Positions 7,830-17,037 are shown, counted from the first letter of the stretch. The stretch is 42,449 nt of DNA from Thiohalocapsa sp. (GCA_028277725.1 JANQFX010000054.1:1-42449); one strand, 5' to 3'. Notes: generated by a model not told the origin, from the letters alone. Numbers and translations: made by a program.

Positions 7830-8624
7830 TTAGCGGGGCGGGTCCGCTGGTCTGAGTTCAGGTGGGTAGAACAGCCGCTTCAGCAGCAGATAGCCCAGGA
7901 GCACTAGGAAGACCGCGGTGGCGACGTCGCTCGCGAAATGACCGCCGGCGGCCATGCGGGCGAGGCCCACCAAGAGGGTATAGAGCGTCGCCAACGCGAA
8001 CCAAACGGATCGCGGCCCGGCGAGCAGGTGCGCCACCGCCGCGAGATAGGCCGCGGCGGCGACATGGCCCGAGCAGAAGGACCCCCCGGATGCGCCGGTG
8101 TAGACGAAGGCTGGCGTGAAGGGGCGGTCGCCGCCGAACTCGGTGACCTGGATGGGGCGCGCGCGCCCCCAGTGCTCCTTGAGGACCTGATTGACCAAGA
8201 GGCCGGGCACCAGGGCCAACAGCAGCAGGAGCAGGGAGAGCCGGCGCCCATCGAGCCCCAGGAGGGCGCTTCTGCCGCGCCGTTGCCGTCGTCGATTCAG
8301 GAGCCAAAGACCCACCAGCGTGAGGTTGCCGGCGATCATCAGCACCTCCACCGAGTGGTAGAAGAACCGCTCCCAGGTGCTGCCGAGTGCGGCGAAACCC
8401 TCGCCGGGCGTATAGAACCAGCCCGACGCGGCGAGGTCCAGCGACGGCATGGCCAGCATCAGGTTGGCAGAAGCCAGGAAGAGCAGGAGCCAGCCGAGCG
8501 GGATGCCGGCGACGGGCTTGCGGAGCTCGCGTCCGATTGCCGGCCAGACGGGCCTGCGCATCGGCACGTCGCCAGGGCCGGGCCGGTCGTCGGGTGAGGC
8601 GGGCTCCCGGCTGGATGCGCTCAC
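7830..8624 (-). CDS. PAP2-family membrane phosphatase
   Basis: A 264-residue membrane protein of the PAP2/lipid phosphatase family. All three phosphatase motifs are visible: KEHWGRARP (149-157), CSGH (184-187) with the catalytic His187, and R223 with GH229 and D233 in ARMAAGGHFASDV. Hydrophobic helices run at about 42-62, 92-110, 128-146, 188-202, 206-222 and 232-250. Likely substrates are lipid A, undecaprenyl pyrophosphate or another lipid phosphate; the neighbouring LPS genes favour lipid A or carrier lipid, which is inference. The start used is GTG 8624; ATG at residue 22 is an alternative. The gene starts 5 bp after the DUF5989 gene stops and is surely co-transcribed with it. Confidence 0.85.
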   Translation of the reverse strand: MSASSREPASPDDRPGPGDVPMRRPVWPAIGRELRKPVAGIPLGWLLLFLASANLMLAMPSLDLAASGWFYTPGEGFAALGSTWERFFYHSVEVLMIAGNLTLVGLWLLNRRRQRRGRSALLGLDGRRLSLLLLLLALVPGLLVNQVLKEHWGRARPIQVTEFGGDRPFTPAFVYTGASGGSFCSGHVAAAAYLAAVAHLLAGPRSVWFALATLYTLLVGLARMAAGGHFASDVATAVFLVLLGYLLLKRLFYPPELRPADPPR

Positions 8625-8629
8625 CCTCG

Positions 8630-8782
8630 CTAAAAGAGCGTGTAGATGAAGGGCGCTACTGCCGAACCCTGGGCCAGCACGATCAGCACACCGAGCAGCA
8701 CCAGAACGACGATAATCGGCGCGAGCCAGAACTTCTTCCGCTCCCGCATGAAGTCCCAGAGGTCGCGCAGTAGATCGAGCAT
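8630..8782 (-). CDS. DUF5989-type small membrane protein
   Basis: A 50-residue protein reading MLDLLRDLWDFMRERKKFW, then a membrane helix at about residues 20-38, then QGSAVAPFIYTLF. The layout of an amphipathic positively charged helix, one membrane segment and the SAVAPFIYTLF end is the DUF5989 pattern known from polysaccharide and carbamoyltransferase loci, where it often sits beside SxtJ-type membrane proteins. Here it lies immediately upstream of a PAP2 phosphatase (5-bp gap). The function is unknown; it may be a small partner of a membrane enzyme. Confidence 0.82.
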   Translation of the reverse strand: MLDLLRDLWDFMRERKKFWLAPIIVVLVLLGVLIVLAQGSAVAPFIYTLF

Positions 8783-8913
8783 GGTCAGTCAGTCGTTGAG
8801 CAGCGTATCGTTATCGGCCGTCGGGTCTAGCCGACGCGGTGGTCGCGGGCACGGCCATGTGCCGCCTGACGCACCGGTGTCGGGACCGCGCCGAAGCCTG
8901 AGAGTGAGCCGGG

Positions 8914-8919
8914 ATTATA
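8914..8919 (-). promoter_or_regulatory. Candidate -10 element for the DUF5989-PAP2 operon
   Basis: On the minus strand the sequence is a perfect TATAAT, 132 bp upstream of the DUF5989 start. No good -35 box is seen at 16-18 bp. It is the best promoter-like signal in the 293-bp divergent gap (8783-9075), which otherwise holds nothing I can name. Confidence 0.35.
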
Positions 8920-9075
8920 CCCGAACGGTCCATCGGGGCCCGCATGGGACTGCTCGAGCTGGGCCTGCCCTCTATGCACCCGGGTTGGGCCTGCTCGACG
9001 GTTGTCTGCTTGGGACAATAGGCGTGGCCCTCCCAATGGGCCGTTCGATCCTCTTCTGCTCATAGTGGTTTTGGG

Positions 9076-10164
9076 ATGAAGCGATTGTTTCTCTTCGGGC
9101 TCTGGCTGTTGTTCGTGGCCCTCCTGCTGCAGCTCGCGGGTTGGGTCTATTTCACGGTCGGCGGGGCGAAGCCCATCCAGGGCTACGGCTATCCGGCCGG
9201 TCTTTTCGTGAGTCACCCGGAGCGCGGCTTCGCGTATCGACCCGGGTTCGTCGGGGAATTTCGCGGCGCGGGCTTCCGCGATGTCGAGATCAGGATCAAT
9301 GACGACGGCTTCCGAGACGCGCCCTTCGGTGAGGTCGCCGCCGACTCGGCGCGCCCGACCAAGCGGCTGGCCTTCTTGGGTGATTCCGTCGTGTTCGGAG
9401 CCGGCGTCTCGGCGGAGCAGCGCTTTACCGATTGCCTGGAACAGCCGTCCGACGACGAACCTGCGGCCGAGGTGCTCAACCTCGGCGTCAACTCCTATAG
9501 CATGGGGCACTATCTGGCGTTGCTGGAGGCAGGGCTGCCGGCACGGGCGGACGTGCTGGTAGTCGGTCTGACGCTGAACGATTTCGCTCCCATGGAGACC
9601 GCCAGCCCCTACCGCCGATTGGAGAGGCGCAAGGAGGGGCTGCATTCGCCAGCCTGGTGGGAGCGTATCAAGGAACGGCTCGGCGCGACCTACGCCGGGC
9701 GCTTCGTCGGCGAGCTCAGGACGCGGCTGCGCTACGCACTGATGAACGCGGACCGTCGCGAGGACTATCACACCAAGTGGATGCGCACCGTAGTCGAGGC
9801 CTGGGATGACCCCGAGACCGTCGAGCGGTTCGGAGAGGACTTGGGCCGCCTGGAGGTGCTTGCCGGTGACGCGAGACAGCCGCTCGGACTCGTCCTGTTT
9901 CCGGAACTCAACGACCTCCGCGACCCGGACGCGTTCTCGGCGCCCCGCCGGACCCTGCTGACTCTGATCTCGGAGCGGAATCTCCGGGTCTGCGACCCCT
10001 ATGGTGCCTTCGCCGCGGAGCCGACTCCGCAGCGGCTGTTCCTGCCGCATGACGGCGTCCACTACAACGCCGATGGTCATCGGCTGATATGTGACGTCCT
10101 GCGTGGCTGTCTCAAGAACTGGGGGTTCGTCCAGGCCCCGCCCTCGAGCGCGACGGCGCCCTAG
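9076..10164 (+). CDS. SGNH/GDSL hydrolase with an N-terminal membrane anchor
   Basis: A 362-residue SGNH-fold hydrolase. One hydrophobic segment (residues 4-27) would anchor or export it. Block I is FLGDSVVFGAG with nucleophile S104; block II is LNLGVNSYSMGHY (Gly137); block III is LTLNDF (Asn169); block V is HDGVHYNADGH, giving the catalytic Asp326 and His329. Such proteins remove or transfer acyl groups on surface polysaccharides or lipids. It sits alone on the plus strand between the PAP2 gene and the glycosyltransferase run, so trimming of an acylated glycan is plausible. The Shine-Dalgarno sequence is weak (GGG only). Confidence 0.86.
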   Translation: MKRLFLFGLWLLFVALLLQLAGWVYFTVGGAKPIQGYGYPAGLFVSHPERGFAYRPGFVGEFRGAGFRDVEIRINDDGFRDAPFGEVAADSARPTKRLAFLGDSVVFGAGVSAEQRFTDCLEQPSDDEPAAEVLNLGVNSYSMGHYLALLEAGLPARADVLVVGLTLNDFAPMETASPYRRLERRKEGLHSPAWWERIKERLGATYAGRFVGELRTRLRYALMNADRREDYHTKWMRTVVEAWDDPETVERFGEDLGRLEVLAGDARQPLGLVLFPELNDLRDPDAFSAPRRTLLTLISERNLRVCDPYGAFAAEPTPQRLFLPHDGVHYNADGHRLICDVLRGCLKNWGFVQAPPSSATAP

Positions 10165-10178
10165 ACCTGCTCGGCGGC

Positions 10179-11342
10179 TCAGGCCGCCGTCGGCGGTAGG
10201 CCCATGGCCGACAGGTAGGCGGTGACGGCGCGTTCGACGCCGTAGGGTGCGGCCGCCGTTAGCAGCAGGCCTCGCGTGGGTGGTGCGTCCAACGTCTGGC
10301 GCATGGCCTCGGCAAACCCCTCGTCGTCTCCAATCGGGACGAGCTCGCCGAAGCGCCCGCCTGCCAGGATTTCCCGCGGACCGCTGGGACAGTCCGTGGA
10401 GACCACCGGTGTGCCCAGGGCCAAGGCCTCGATGAGCACGAAGCCGAGACCTTCCCAGCGTGAGGTGAAGGCGAACAAGTCCGCGTGTGCCAGATAGGGG
10501 TAGGGCTGCGCGATGAAACCCGGAAGCTCGACATCTGCGGCGATGCCCAAGGAGGCCGCGAGCCGAAGCAGTGAGTCGCGCTCGCGGCCGCGCCCCAGGA
10601 TCATCAAGTGGCAGCGGCGGTTCGAGCGCAGCCGTGCAAAGGCCCGCAGCAGGGTCGCGAAGTCCTTGCGCGGGCTCAGCTCGCCCATGCCGAGCACCAG
10701 CGGCACCCGGGGGGCGCGGAACCAAGGGTGGTCCGGTGTCGGCGGCGGCTCGCCGAGCATTGCCTCCGGGACCACCGGAGATGGAACCACCCGCAGCAGA
10801 CCGGAGCCCAGTCCGGCGAAGCTGCGCAGATCGTCGGCAACCCCCTGGCTCGGCACCAGCACCGCGTCCGCATGGCGATAGAGATGGCGCATGGACGTGC
10901 GCTGCACCAGGCGTTCCATGGCGCCACGACTCGCCAGGTTCACCGAGACCGTGGTGCCGAGTCGCAGCAGTAGCCGTACATCGCCGCCGGCCAGGGTGCG
11001 GGCGAGCAGCGCCGTACGGTTGACCCGGTCCTTGTCGGAGAGCAGGGCCACGGGGCGCTCCCGTCGAAGGTAGCGGACGACGGCGGGCAGGCAGGCGTAG
11101 GTATTGCGATGGCCGAGATCGATGACGCGCAGGTTGGGGTGCGTGGCGTCCAACTCTGGGCCGTGCCGGCGGACCTTGAGCTGATGGATGCGATAGCCAC
11201 GCCTTGCGATGCCGGGCAATAGGTGCCGAGCGATGCGATCGACGCCGCTGTGGCCCGAGGTGGAGAACAGGCAGGCGATCGGACCATGGCCCGACGCCGC
11301 TGTCGGGGCCGGCGTCTCGGATGATGGCCGGTTCTTGGCCAT
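10179..11342 (-). CDS. Glycosyltransferase family 4 protein (first of two paralogues)
   Basis: A 387-residue GT-B glycosyltransferase. The C-terminal GT4 domain shows LGMGELSPRKDFATLLRAF, the phosphate-loop area ILGRGRERDSL, and the donor-binding block AFTSRWEGLGFVLIEALALG followed by TDCPSGPREIL. The N-terminal acceptor domain carries the LSDKDRVNRTALLARTLAG and LLRLGTTVSVNLAS blocks shared with the protein at 18092-19264. I start at ATG 11342, five bases after the stop of the upstream GT39 gene, giving tight coupling; the frame is open further upstream but only as antisense shadow. It is the last gene of a four-gene minus-strand run. The sugar and linkage are unknown. Confidence 0.9.
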   Translation of the reverse strand: MAKNRPSSETPAPTAASGHGPIACLFSTSGHSGVDRIARHLLPGIARRGYRIHQLKVRRHGPELDATHPNLRVIDLGHRNTYACLPAVVRYLRRERPVALLSDKDRVNRTALLARTLAGGDVRLLLRLGTTVSVNLASRGAMERLVQRTSMRHLYRHADAVLVPSQGVADDLRSFAGLGSGLLRVVPSPVVPEAMLGEPPPTPDHPWFRAPRVPLVLGMGELSPRKDFATLLRAFARLRSNRRCHLMILGRGRERDSLLRLAASLGIAADVELPGFIAQPYPYLAHADLFAFTSRWEGLGFVLIEALALGTPVVSTDCPSGPREILAGGRFGELVPIGDDEGFAEAMRQTLDAPPTRGLLLTAAAPYGVERAVTAYLSAMGLPPTAA

Positions 11343-11347
11343 GACTA

Positions 11348-13000
11348 TCAGCGCTTCGGACCGTTGTTGGGTTGATAGCGCAGCACACGCCAGATGTGCA
11401 GCCAATCCTCGCCGCAGGGGCTCGCGTCCGGCCACGAGATCTCCGGCACGACATGCAGGGGCAGGCCGCGGCAGTCGTATAGTGTCTCGGCGTTCGCAAC
11501 GCGGAAGCCGGCGATCTTGGGCACCGCATACTTCCAAGCGATCAGCGTGAAGCCCGAGTCGGCGATCGCGGCCGGGTCGGGCAAGTCGACGATGCGCCCG
11601 AGTCCGTACTCGGACGGCCGCGTCAGGCCGGGCCACTGGGACACGCGGCTGCCGGCGCCATAGAAGTTGAGCATGGCGGCGGTCTGGTAGCGGTCCACGA
11701 ACAAGGGCCCGTCGGCACGTTCGCGTAAGTGCGACGCCAGTGCCGGGTAGCCGTTCGTCTCGCGCAGGATGCGATCGGCGGAATGGGGTAGGGGCAGGGC
11801 GGCGGTCGCCGCATGGACCGCGTACAGGGTGAGCAACAGCACATTGACGGCGGCACCGATGACGGCCCAGCGCGCCAGGGGCAGCACCGCCGCTGCGAGC
11901 AGTGGCGCGGCGCCGACGATATAGAGCGCCGCCCAGTTGGGTTCCACCGAACTGGTGGCCGCCAGGCCACCGAACAACAGCAGCGGCGTCAGCGTCGCCG
12001 CCCAGAGCAGCACCCGCGCCTGCGGCGTGGTGGACTCGAGCAGCGCTGAGAGGGAGGCGATCCAGCGCCTGCCCGTCAAGGGCGCCGCAAGCGCGACCAG
12101 CAGGGGCGCACCCCAGAACAGCAGTTGGACGAAAACGAAACTGCCCACGCCCTGCAGGCGCTGACCAGGGTCCATCGGCGGGGCGTCCGCGTGCTCGCCC
12201 GCGCTCGGCGTATCGGCGCCCAACAACGCGTCAACCGGCAACGATAGGGCGCCGGTATCCGCGGTGAAGCCGTGGCCCACCTGAAACCTCAACGTCAGCC
12301 AGTCGTGCTGGACGTTCCAGATCAGATTCGGTAGGAAGATCGCAAAGGCCACCAGGCCGCCCAGGTAGGGCCAGGGCGTGCGCAGGGCGCGCCGGTCGGC
12401 GAGCAACAACGCGATCAGGAACACCGGGCCGATCATCAGCATGGTGTACTTGCCGAGCAAGCCGAACCCCGTCGCCGCACCGGCGCTCAGCCAGCGACGG
12501 CGGTCTCCGGTCAGCGCCGCAAGCGCCTCGTGCAGCGCCACTACCCAGCACAGTGCCAGCACCGTATCCGGCGTGGTCATGACGCCCGAGCCGAGGCCGG
12601 GGAAGGTGGCGGCTGCGAGCAGAAGTGAAAGCGACAGCAGGCGCTGATCCTTGAGTCCCGCGGCGCGGTATAGACCCCAGAGTGCGAACAGGCTCAAGGT
12701 GCCGATGATCAAGACGCCGAGTCGTGCGGCGAGGGCCGAGCCCGGGTAGAGCAGGCCGACGAGCCCGAGCAGCGCGACCCCGGGCGGGTGATCGAAGTAG
12801 CCCCAGGCCAGGGCATGGGACCAGTCGTAGTAGTAGGCCTCATCCTGGATCACCGGCATGCCCCAGGCGGCCAACAGCCGCCAGAGGGTTACGGCGGCGA
12901 TGATACCGAGGGGCGTCAGCAGCGCGGCCGATACTGGCCCCCACGCGAAAGGGACAGGCGTGTTTGGGGCACCGTCTTCCGGTGCATGCGACCTGCTCAT
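11348..13000 (-). CDS. GT39-type (ArnT-like) membrane glycosyltransferase
   Basis: A 550-residue polytopic GT-C enzyme that would transfer a sugar from a polyprenyl-phosphate donor on the periplasmic side. The first periplasmic loop has the catalytic acidic pair in VIQDEAYYYDWSHALAWGYFDHPPG (D53/E54). About 10-12 hydrophobic helices follow, then a soluble C-terminal domain. I start at ATG 13000, which overlaps the upstream stop codon as ATGA; an in-frame ATG at 13009 is possible. It lies between the WaaL-like ligase and a GT4 gene, suggesting late decoration of lipid A, core or O-chain. The sugar is unknown. Confidence 0.9.
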   Translation of the reverse strand: MSRSHAPEDGAPNTPVPFAWGPVSAALLTPLGIIAAVTLWRLLAAWGMPVIQDEAYYYDWSHALAWGYFDHPPGVALLGLVGLLYPGSALAARLGVLIIGTLSLFALWGLYRAAGLKDQRLLSLSLLLAAATFPGLGSGVMTTPDTVLALCWVVALHEALAALTGDRRRWLSAGAATGFGLLGKYTMLMIGPVFLIALLLADRRALRTPWPYLGGLVAFAIFLPNLIWNVQHDWLTLRFQVGHGFTADTGALSLPVDALLGADTPSAGEHADAPPMDPGQRLQGVGSFVFVQLLFWGAPLLVALAAPLTGRRWIASLSALLESTTPQARVLLWAATLTPLLLFGGLAATSSVEPNWAALYIVGAAPLLAAAVLPLARWAVIGAAVNVLLLTLYAVHAATAALPLPHSADRILRETNGYPALASHLRERADGPLFVDRYQTAAMLNFYGAGSRVSQWPGLTRPSEYGLGRIVDLPDPAAIADSGFTLIAWKYAVPKIAGFRVANAETLYDCRGLPLHVVPEISWPDASPCGEDWLHIWRVLRYQPNNGPKR

Positions 13001-14247
13001 GCCTTGCACTCGCGTGCGGCGACGGCGAAAAACACCATGGCCAGGTACATCACCAGCGCCGACATGAAATGCGAGTACAGGGATAGGGTCGCGTTGAGCG
13101 GGAAGGCTGCCAGGAGTAGGGCGATGCCCCAGGGCGCCGCCTCGTAGCGGCCGCTGCGCACCAGTTGCACGATCACGGTGAGCACCAGTGCGCCGAACAG
13201 CGCCAGGCCGAGCAGGCCGAGCGACCCCGTCTCCGCGGCGACCTCGAGTAGGAACAGGTGTGGCTGTCCGCGGGGGGTGGTGTCACCCTCCGCGTAGTCG
13301 GCATAGGAGGACTTGTAGTTCTTGACGCCGATGCCGTTGATCGGGTTCTCGCGGTACATGCGCACCGCGGCTTGCCAGTGCGGGAGCCGGTTGTTCACCG
13401 CGGCGTTGGCCTGCTCGTAGTCGCCCGAGAAGATCCCGCCGACGACCGTGATGCGTCGCTCGATCCACTCCGTTTGCGATACGGCAACGAATCCGGCGAC
13501 CAGCGCGAGCACCAGCAACGGCAGCGCCTTGCGCAGGTCGATGCGGAGCTTCATGGCCCAAAGCAGCGCGGCGTAGAGCACCAGCGACAGGCCGAGCAGT
13601 AGCCAGGCGATTCGGCTGCCCCCGTAGAGCACCACCAACAGGTAGGGGAACAGCAGCAGCCACAACGGGCGCCTCGGGGCGCTGAAGCGCAGTAGGGCGT
13701 GGTAGAAGACCGGAGCCATGATGGCAAGCACCACGGTCAGCCGCGGCCCCATCATGCCCGAGAGTCGCTGCCCGCCGTAGGCCTCCTCGCCGAAAAAATT
13801 GACTCCGGTGACGAGTTGGAACAGCGCGTCCGCGCTCCAGAACAGCAATACGGCGAAGGCGCCGCCCAGCAATGCCCGTTCCTTGCCGAACCTGCCATAG
13901 GCGTCGATCCAGAGGTAACCCGCCAGCAGGTACATCAGGTACCGGGCCGTGGTTGTCGCGGCGACGCGCTGCGACTCCGCGTCCAGCACCGAGGAGAGTA
14001 AAGGCAGCCAGAGGCAGGCGAAGGCGGCCAAGAAGATCAGGAAACCGGAGCCCCTGGGCAAGGTTCGGCGGCGCAGCCAGAGTATCAGTCCGCCTAGGGC
14101 CAGCAGCCCGAAGAAAAACCGGAACCACTCGCCGACGGAGAAGAACAGTAGCAGCAGGGTGGCCGCGGCAACGGGCCAGAACTCGACCATGCGAGCCCCG
14201 AGTGTTTCTCGGCCGTGCATGTTCGGGCTATGCGCTTGGTCGGTCAT
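12997..14247 (-). CDS. O-antigen ligase / polymerase family membrane protein (WaaL/Wzy type)
   Basis: A 416-residue membrane protein with about 10-12 helices. The large periplasmic loop at about residues 270-350 (NNRLPHWQAAVRMYRENPINGIGVKNY to GQPHLFLLEVAAETGSLGLLG) is typical of the O-antigen ligase/Wzy domain. WaaL joins O-chain to lipid A-core; Wzy polymerises O-units; the sequence alone does not separate them. The start at ATG 14247 has AGG directly next to it, so ATG 14220 or 14190 are alternatives. The stop overlaps the GT39 start by 4 bp. It is preceded on the same strand by the KpsC/S-like gene. Confidence 0.88.
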   Translation of the reverse strand: MTDQAHSPNMHGRETLGARMVEFWPVAAATLLLLFFSVGEWFRFFFGLLALGGLILWLRRRTLPRGSGFLIFLAAFACLWLPLLSSVLDAESQRVAATTTARYLMYLLAGYLWIDAYGRFGKERALLGGAFAVLLFWSADALFQLVTGVNFFGEEAYGGQRLSGMMGPRLTVVLAIMAPVFYHALLRFSAPRRPLWLLLFPYLLVVLYGGSRIAWLLLGLSLVLYAALLWAMKLRIDLRKALPLLVLALVAGFVAVSQTEWIERRITVVGGIFSGDYEQANAAVNNRLPHWQAAVRMYRENPINGIGVKNYKSSYADYAEGDTTPRGQPHLFLLEVAAETGSLGLLGLALFGALVLTVIVQLVRSGRYEAAPWGIALLLAAFPLNATLSLYSHFMSALVMYLAMVFFAVAARECKA

Positions 14248-14403
14248 CCTGGGCGGCGAGGCTCTCTGGAGATCTACGGCAGAAGATGAGGGGCGGGTCT
14301 TGCACGAGGGCAGCGTTGGCGGGGCGCAAACGGGTGGGAGTGCACCGGGGGCGGATACTTGGTGCGAGCCACTGGTGGTCGTGTGCGGCCGCGTGTTCGG
14401 GTA

Positions 14404-15729
14404 TCAGCCGCGCGACTCCGGACCCCAAAGTACCTCGATCAGTCGCTTGCGGAAGCGCGAGGTCGAGGCCTCGGAATAGTCGTTCGGGTGCGCATGCGTG
14501 AGCGCGTCGAAGTAGAGGTAGCGCAGGTAGCTCGACACCCGTGCGTCGTCCGTAGGCGCGCTCAGGGCGCTGGACACGGCGTCGATCAGTTGCGTGCGCT
14601 CCCGCACCAGATGGATCAGCCCGTCGAAACCATAAACGGCGTCGCCGAGTACCACGACCGGCTTGCCGAACACCAACGCCTCGACGCCAACCGTCGAGTT
14701 TACCGTAACCACCGCCGTCGCTGTGCGGAGAATGTCACGGACATCGCCTGCGCCAATCCAGATGACCTTCGGGAAGCGCCGAATCGAGGGATCGTAGTTG
14801 GTCTTGTGTCGGTCGGCCGGGTGCAGCTTGACGACCAGTTGGAATCCTGGTGCGACCTGGGCCAATGCGTCCACGAGATCCCCTATGGCCAGGTCCAGGC
14901 GCGGGCCATACACCGGCGAATGCACGGTGAGCTGGCTGTCCTGGCGCACCTGGAGCGGAAAGAACAGGAATCGCTCCGGAAGCGCCGGCGTCCGTGCCGG
15001 AACCAATCGGTTCATGGGCTGCTGCTGGCGCGGCGCTCGGTTGCGCAGGTCCAGCATTGCCTGCTGGACGTAGGCGAGGGGAGAGGCGCGCAGCCCCGGC
15101 GGACGCGTCCGTCCCGGCACGAACGATTTCCCGCGGCGATAGTCGTCCAGCAGCGCATTCAGGGACTGGCGTTGCTCCTCGGTCCAGGTGCGTTCCAGAA
15201 TGTGCGCGAGTGTCGTTCCGGCGGGGCCGAACGAGGCCGCCGCATTGACGCCCAAGGGGTCCAGCTGCATGGTGCCGGGCAGGTAGCCATTCTCGCCGAA
15301 GGCCACCGGAATGCCCCGGTGTCGGGCCATTTGGGTCGCGAGTCCCGCGGCGAGTCCGGAGCCGTTCCAGCAAAAGATGCCGTGTGGGGTCTGCTCATCG
15401 AGAAATGCCCGCACCGAGCGCTCGACGGCGCGAAATGCCCGGGTCTTGCCGGTGACCGCGTCGCGATCGCGCTGCAGCCGCAGGGTTTCCATCAATGCCT
15501 CGGGGTCGATGTCGGCGCCGTGTCCGCTGTCGGCCCCTGTCCTTGGCCCGAGCCGACGGCTGTCGATGCCCGCCGGCCGATGTCCAGAGCGTCGCAGCAT
15601 GCTGCGCGGCTTCGGTCGGCTCGCGAGGAACACCGGGCGCACAGACGCCGGCAGGCCCTCGGCTGCGGCGCAGAGATAGGGCGTCAGCCGCATGCCGGGG
15701 TCGATGAAGGCGAGGGTCCGGTTCGGCAT
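14404..15729 (-). CDS. KpsC/KpsS-like capsular polysaccharide glycosyltransferase
   Basis: A 441-residue protein of the Capsule_synth family, whose members KpsC and KpsS add Kdo to a phosphatidylglycerol anchor. Supporting features: IFCWNGSG and FGENGYLPGTMQLDPLGVNA in the N-terminal half, then FFPLQVRQDSQLTVHSP, VVKLHPADRH and VTVNSTVGVEALVFGKPVVVLG in the C-terminal GT-B half. No KpsD/E/M/T export genes are nearby. The product may therefore add a Kdo-type sugar to LPS or another glycolipid; that is inference. The gene begins a minus-strand run of four and is divergent from the GT9 gene. Confidence 0.82.
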   Translation of the reverse strand: MPNRTLAFIDPGMRLTPYLCAAAEGLPASVRPVFLASRPKPRSMLRRSGHRPAGIDSRRLGPRTGADSGHGADIDPEALMETLRLQRDRDAVTGKTRAFRAVERSVRAFLDEQTPHGIFCWNGSGLAAGLATQMARHRGIPVAFGENGYLPGTMQLDPLGVNAAASFGPAGTTLAHILERTWTEEQRQSLNALLDDYRRGKSFVPGRTRPPGLRASPLAYVQQAMLDLRNRAPRQQQPMNRLVPARTPALPERFLFFPLQVRQDSQLTVHSPVYGPRLDLAIGDLVDALAQVAPGFQLVVKLHPADRHKTNYDPSIRRFPKVIWIGAGDVRDILRTATAVVTVNSTVGVEALVFGKPVVVLGDAVYGFDGLIHLVRERTQLIDAVSSALSAPTDDARVSSYLRYLYFDALTHAHPNDYSEASTSRFRKRLIEVLWGPESRG

Positions 15730-15954
15730 GGGCAGGTCGGTCTATCGGTGAGGGGATCTGGCCGTCGGCGACTGCGGTTCCGGTTTGGGGCCTGACGCGC
15801 GGGCGTTGCGTCGAGGTCACGCACCGGGCCCATAGGTGCCGGCCGATTACCGCGCCTTGGCTCAGGTGGTCGATACGATCTCGGGCAACACAGGGGCGCC
15901 GTGCGTCCGGCATCGACAACGGCTATGGTGGCAGGGCTTAGGAGTTCGTCGCAA

Positions 15955-17037
15955 GTGTTCCACCGAATGACCCAGATAGCGCAGGCACCGCCCCATGTGC
16001 GCTCGATCCTGATCGTCCGTTTGTCCGCGATCGGAGACATCCTGTTCAGCACGCCGCTGATCGCGGCGCTGCGGTGCACCTATCCGAAGGCCCATATCGC
16101 CTGGCTCGCCCAGTCGGAGTTCATCGATCTGCTTGGGGCCAATGCCGACCTCGATGAGGTCATCCCCTGTCCCCTCGGTCGCTGGCGCGCGGACTGGCGC
16201 GGGGGGCGCCGTCGCTCCGTGCTGCGCGAGATCCGGTCGCTTCGCCGGCTATTGCGGGAGCGACGGTTCGACCTGGGGCTCGATCTGCAGGGCCTGCTGA
16301 AGAGTGGCCTACTGCTGCGGCTATCCGGCGCGCGTCGGCGCATCGGCCTCGGCTCGCGGGAGGCTAGCTCGCTGCTCATGCATCGGGTCCTGAAGCCGCT
16401 TCCCGACAGCGAGCGCATCGGGTCCGAATACCTGTTCCTCGCGGCGTCGCTCGGCCTGGATCTGCCGAGCTTCGATATGGAGCTGGCGTTGTCGGAGCAC
16501 GACCGGGCCGTCGCCGAGGAGCTCATCGACCGTCACGGCCTGGGCACGGGCTACATCGCCGCCTGCCCCTTCACGACGCGGCCGCAGAAGCACTGGCTGG
16601 GCGAACGTTGGCCGGAGCTCGCCCGGCGCCTGGCCGCTGAGCACGGCCTGCCGTTGGCCCTGCTCGGCGGACCGGGTGACCGGGCCGCGGCGGAGGCCAT
16701 GGCCAGGGCGGCAGGCGCCGCGGCGGTGAGCCTGGCCGGGCAGACGTCGCTGCGGGAGGCCGGAGCCGTCATTGCCCGCGGTCGGGCCCTGGTTGCGGTG
16801 GACACCGGGCTCGGGCACATGGGGATCGCGCTCAGGCGCCCGACGCTGTTGCTGTTCGGCTCGACCAGACCCTACACCGACCCCGGCCGGGATAACGCCC
16901 GCGTGCTTTATCATCCACGGTCCTGCTCGCCCTGCCGGCGACGGCCTACCTGCGACGGGCGCTTCGACTGCATGCGTGATATCGGTGTCGACGAGGTGGC
17001 CGAAGCGCTGCCCACACTGCCGGGGTTCAGGGTATGA
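15955..17037 (+). CDS. ADP-heptose:LPS heptosyltransferase (GT9)
   Basis: A 360-residue GT9 enzyme of the WaaC/WaaF/WaaQ family that adds L-glycero-D-manno-heptose to the LPS inner core. Visible features are the N-terminal ILIVRLSAIGDILFSTPLIAAL, FTTRPQKHWLGERWPELARRL, the donor-site DTGLGHMGIAL, FGSTRPYTDPG, and the cysteine-rich end (CSPCRRRPTCDGRFDCMRDI) common in the family. I prefer GTG 15955 because GGAG precedes it by 10 bases; ATG 15967 is four codons later. The stop overlaps the start of the next GT4 gene by ATGA, so the two are translationally coupled. Confidence 0.92.
   Translation: MFHRMTQIAQAPPHVRSILIVRLSAIGDILFSTPLIAALRCTYPKAHIAWLAQSEFIDLLGANADLDEVIPCPLGRWRADWRGGRRRSVLREIRSLRRLLRERRFDLGLDLQGLLKSGLLLRLSGARRRIGLGSREASSLLMHRVLKPLPDSERIGSEYLFLAASLGLDLPSFDMELALSEHDRAVAEELIDRHGLGTGYIAACPFTTRPQKHWLGERWPELARRLAAEHGLPLALLGGPGDRAAAEAMARAAGAAAVSLAGQTSLREAGAVIARGRALVAVDTGLGHMGIALRRPTLLLFGSTRPYTDPGRDNARVLYHPRSCSPCRRRPTCDGRFDCMRDIGVDEVAEALPTLPGFRV

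Noticed and set aside
8827..11529. A 900-residue open frame on the minus strand
   Set aside because: It runs antisense to the SGNH hydrolase and out of frame with the GT4 gene, has Arg/Pro/Gly-rich shadow composition and shows no domain. It is a high-GC artefact.
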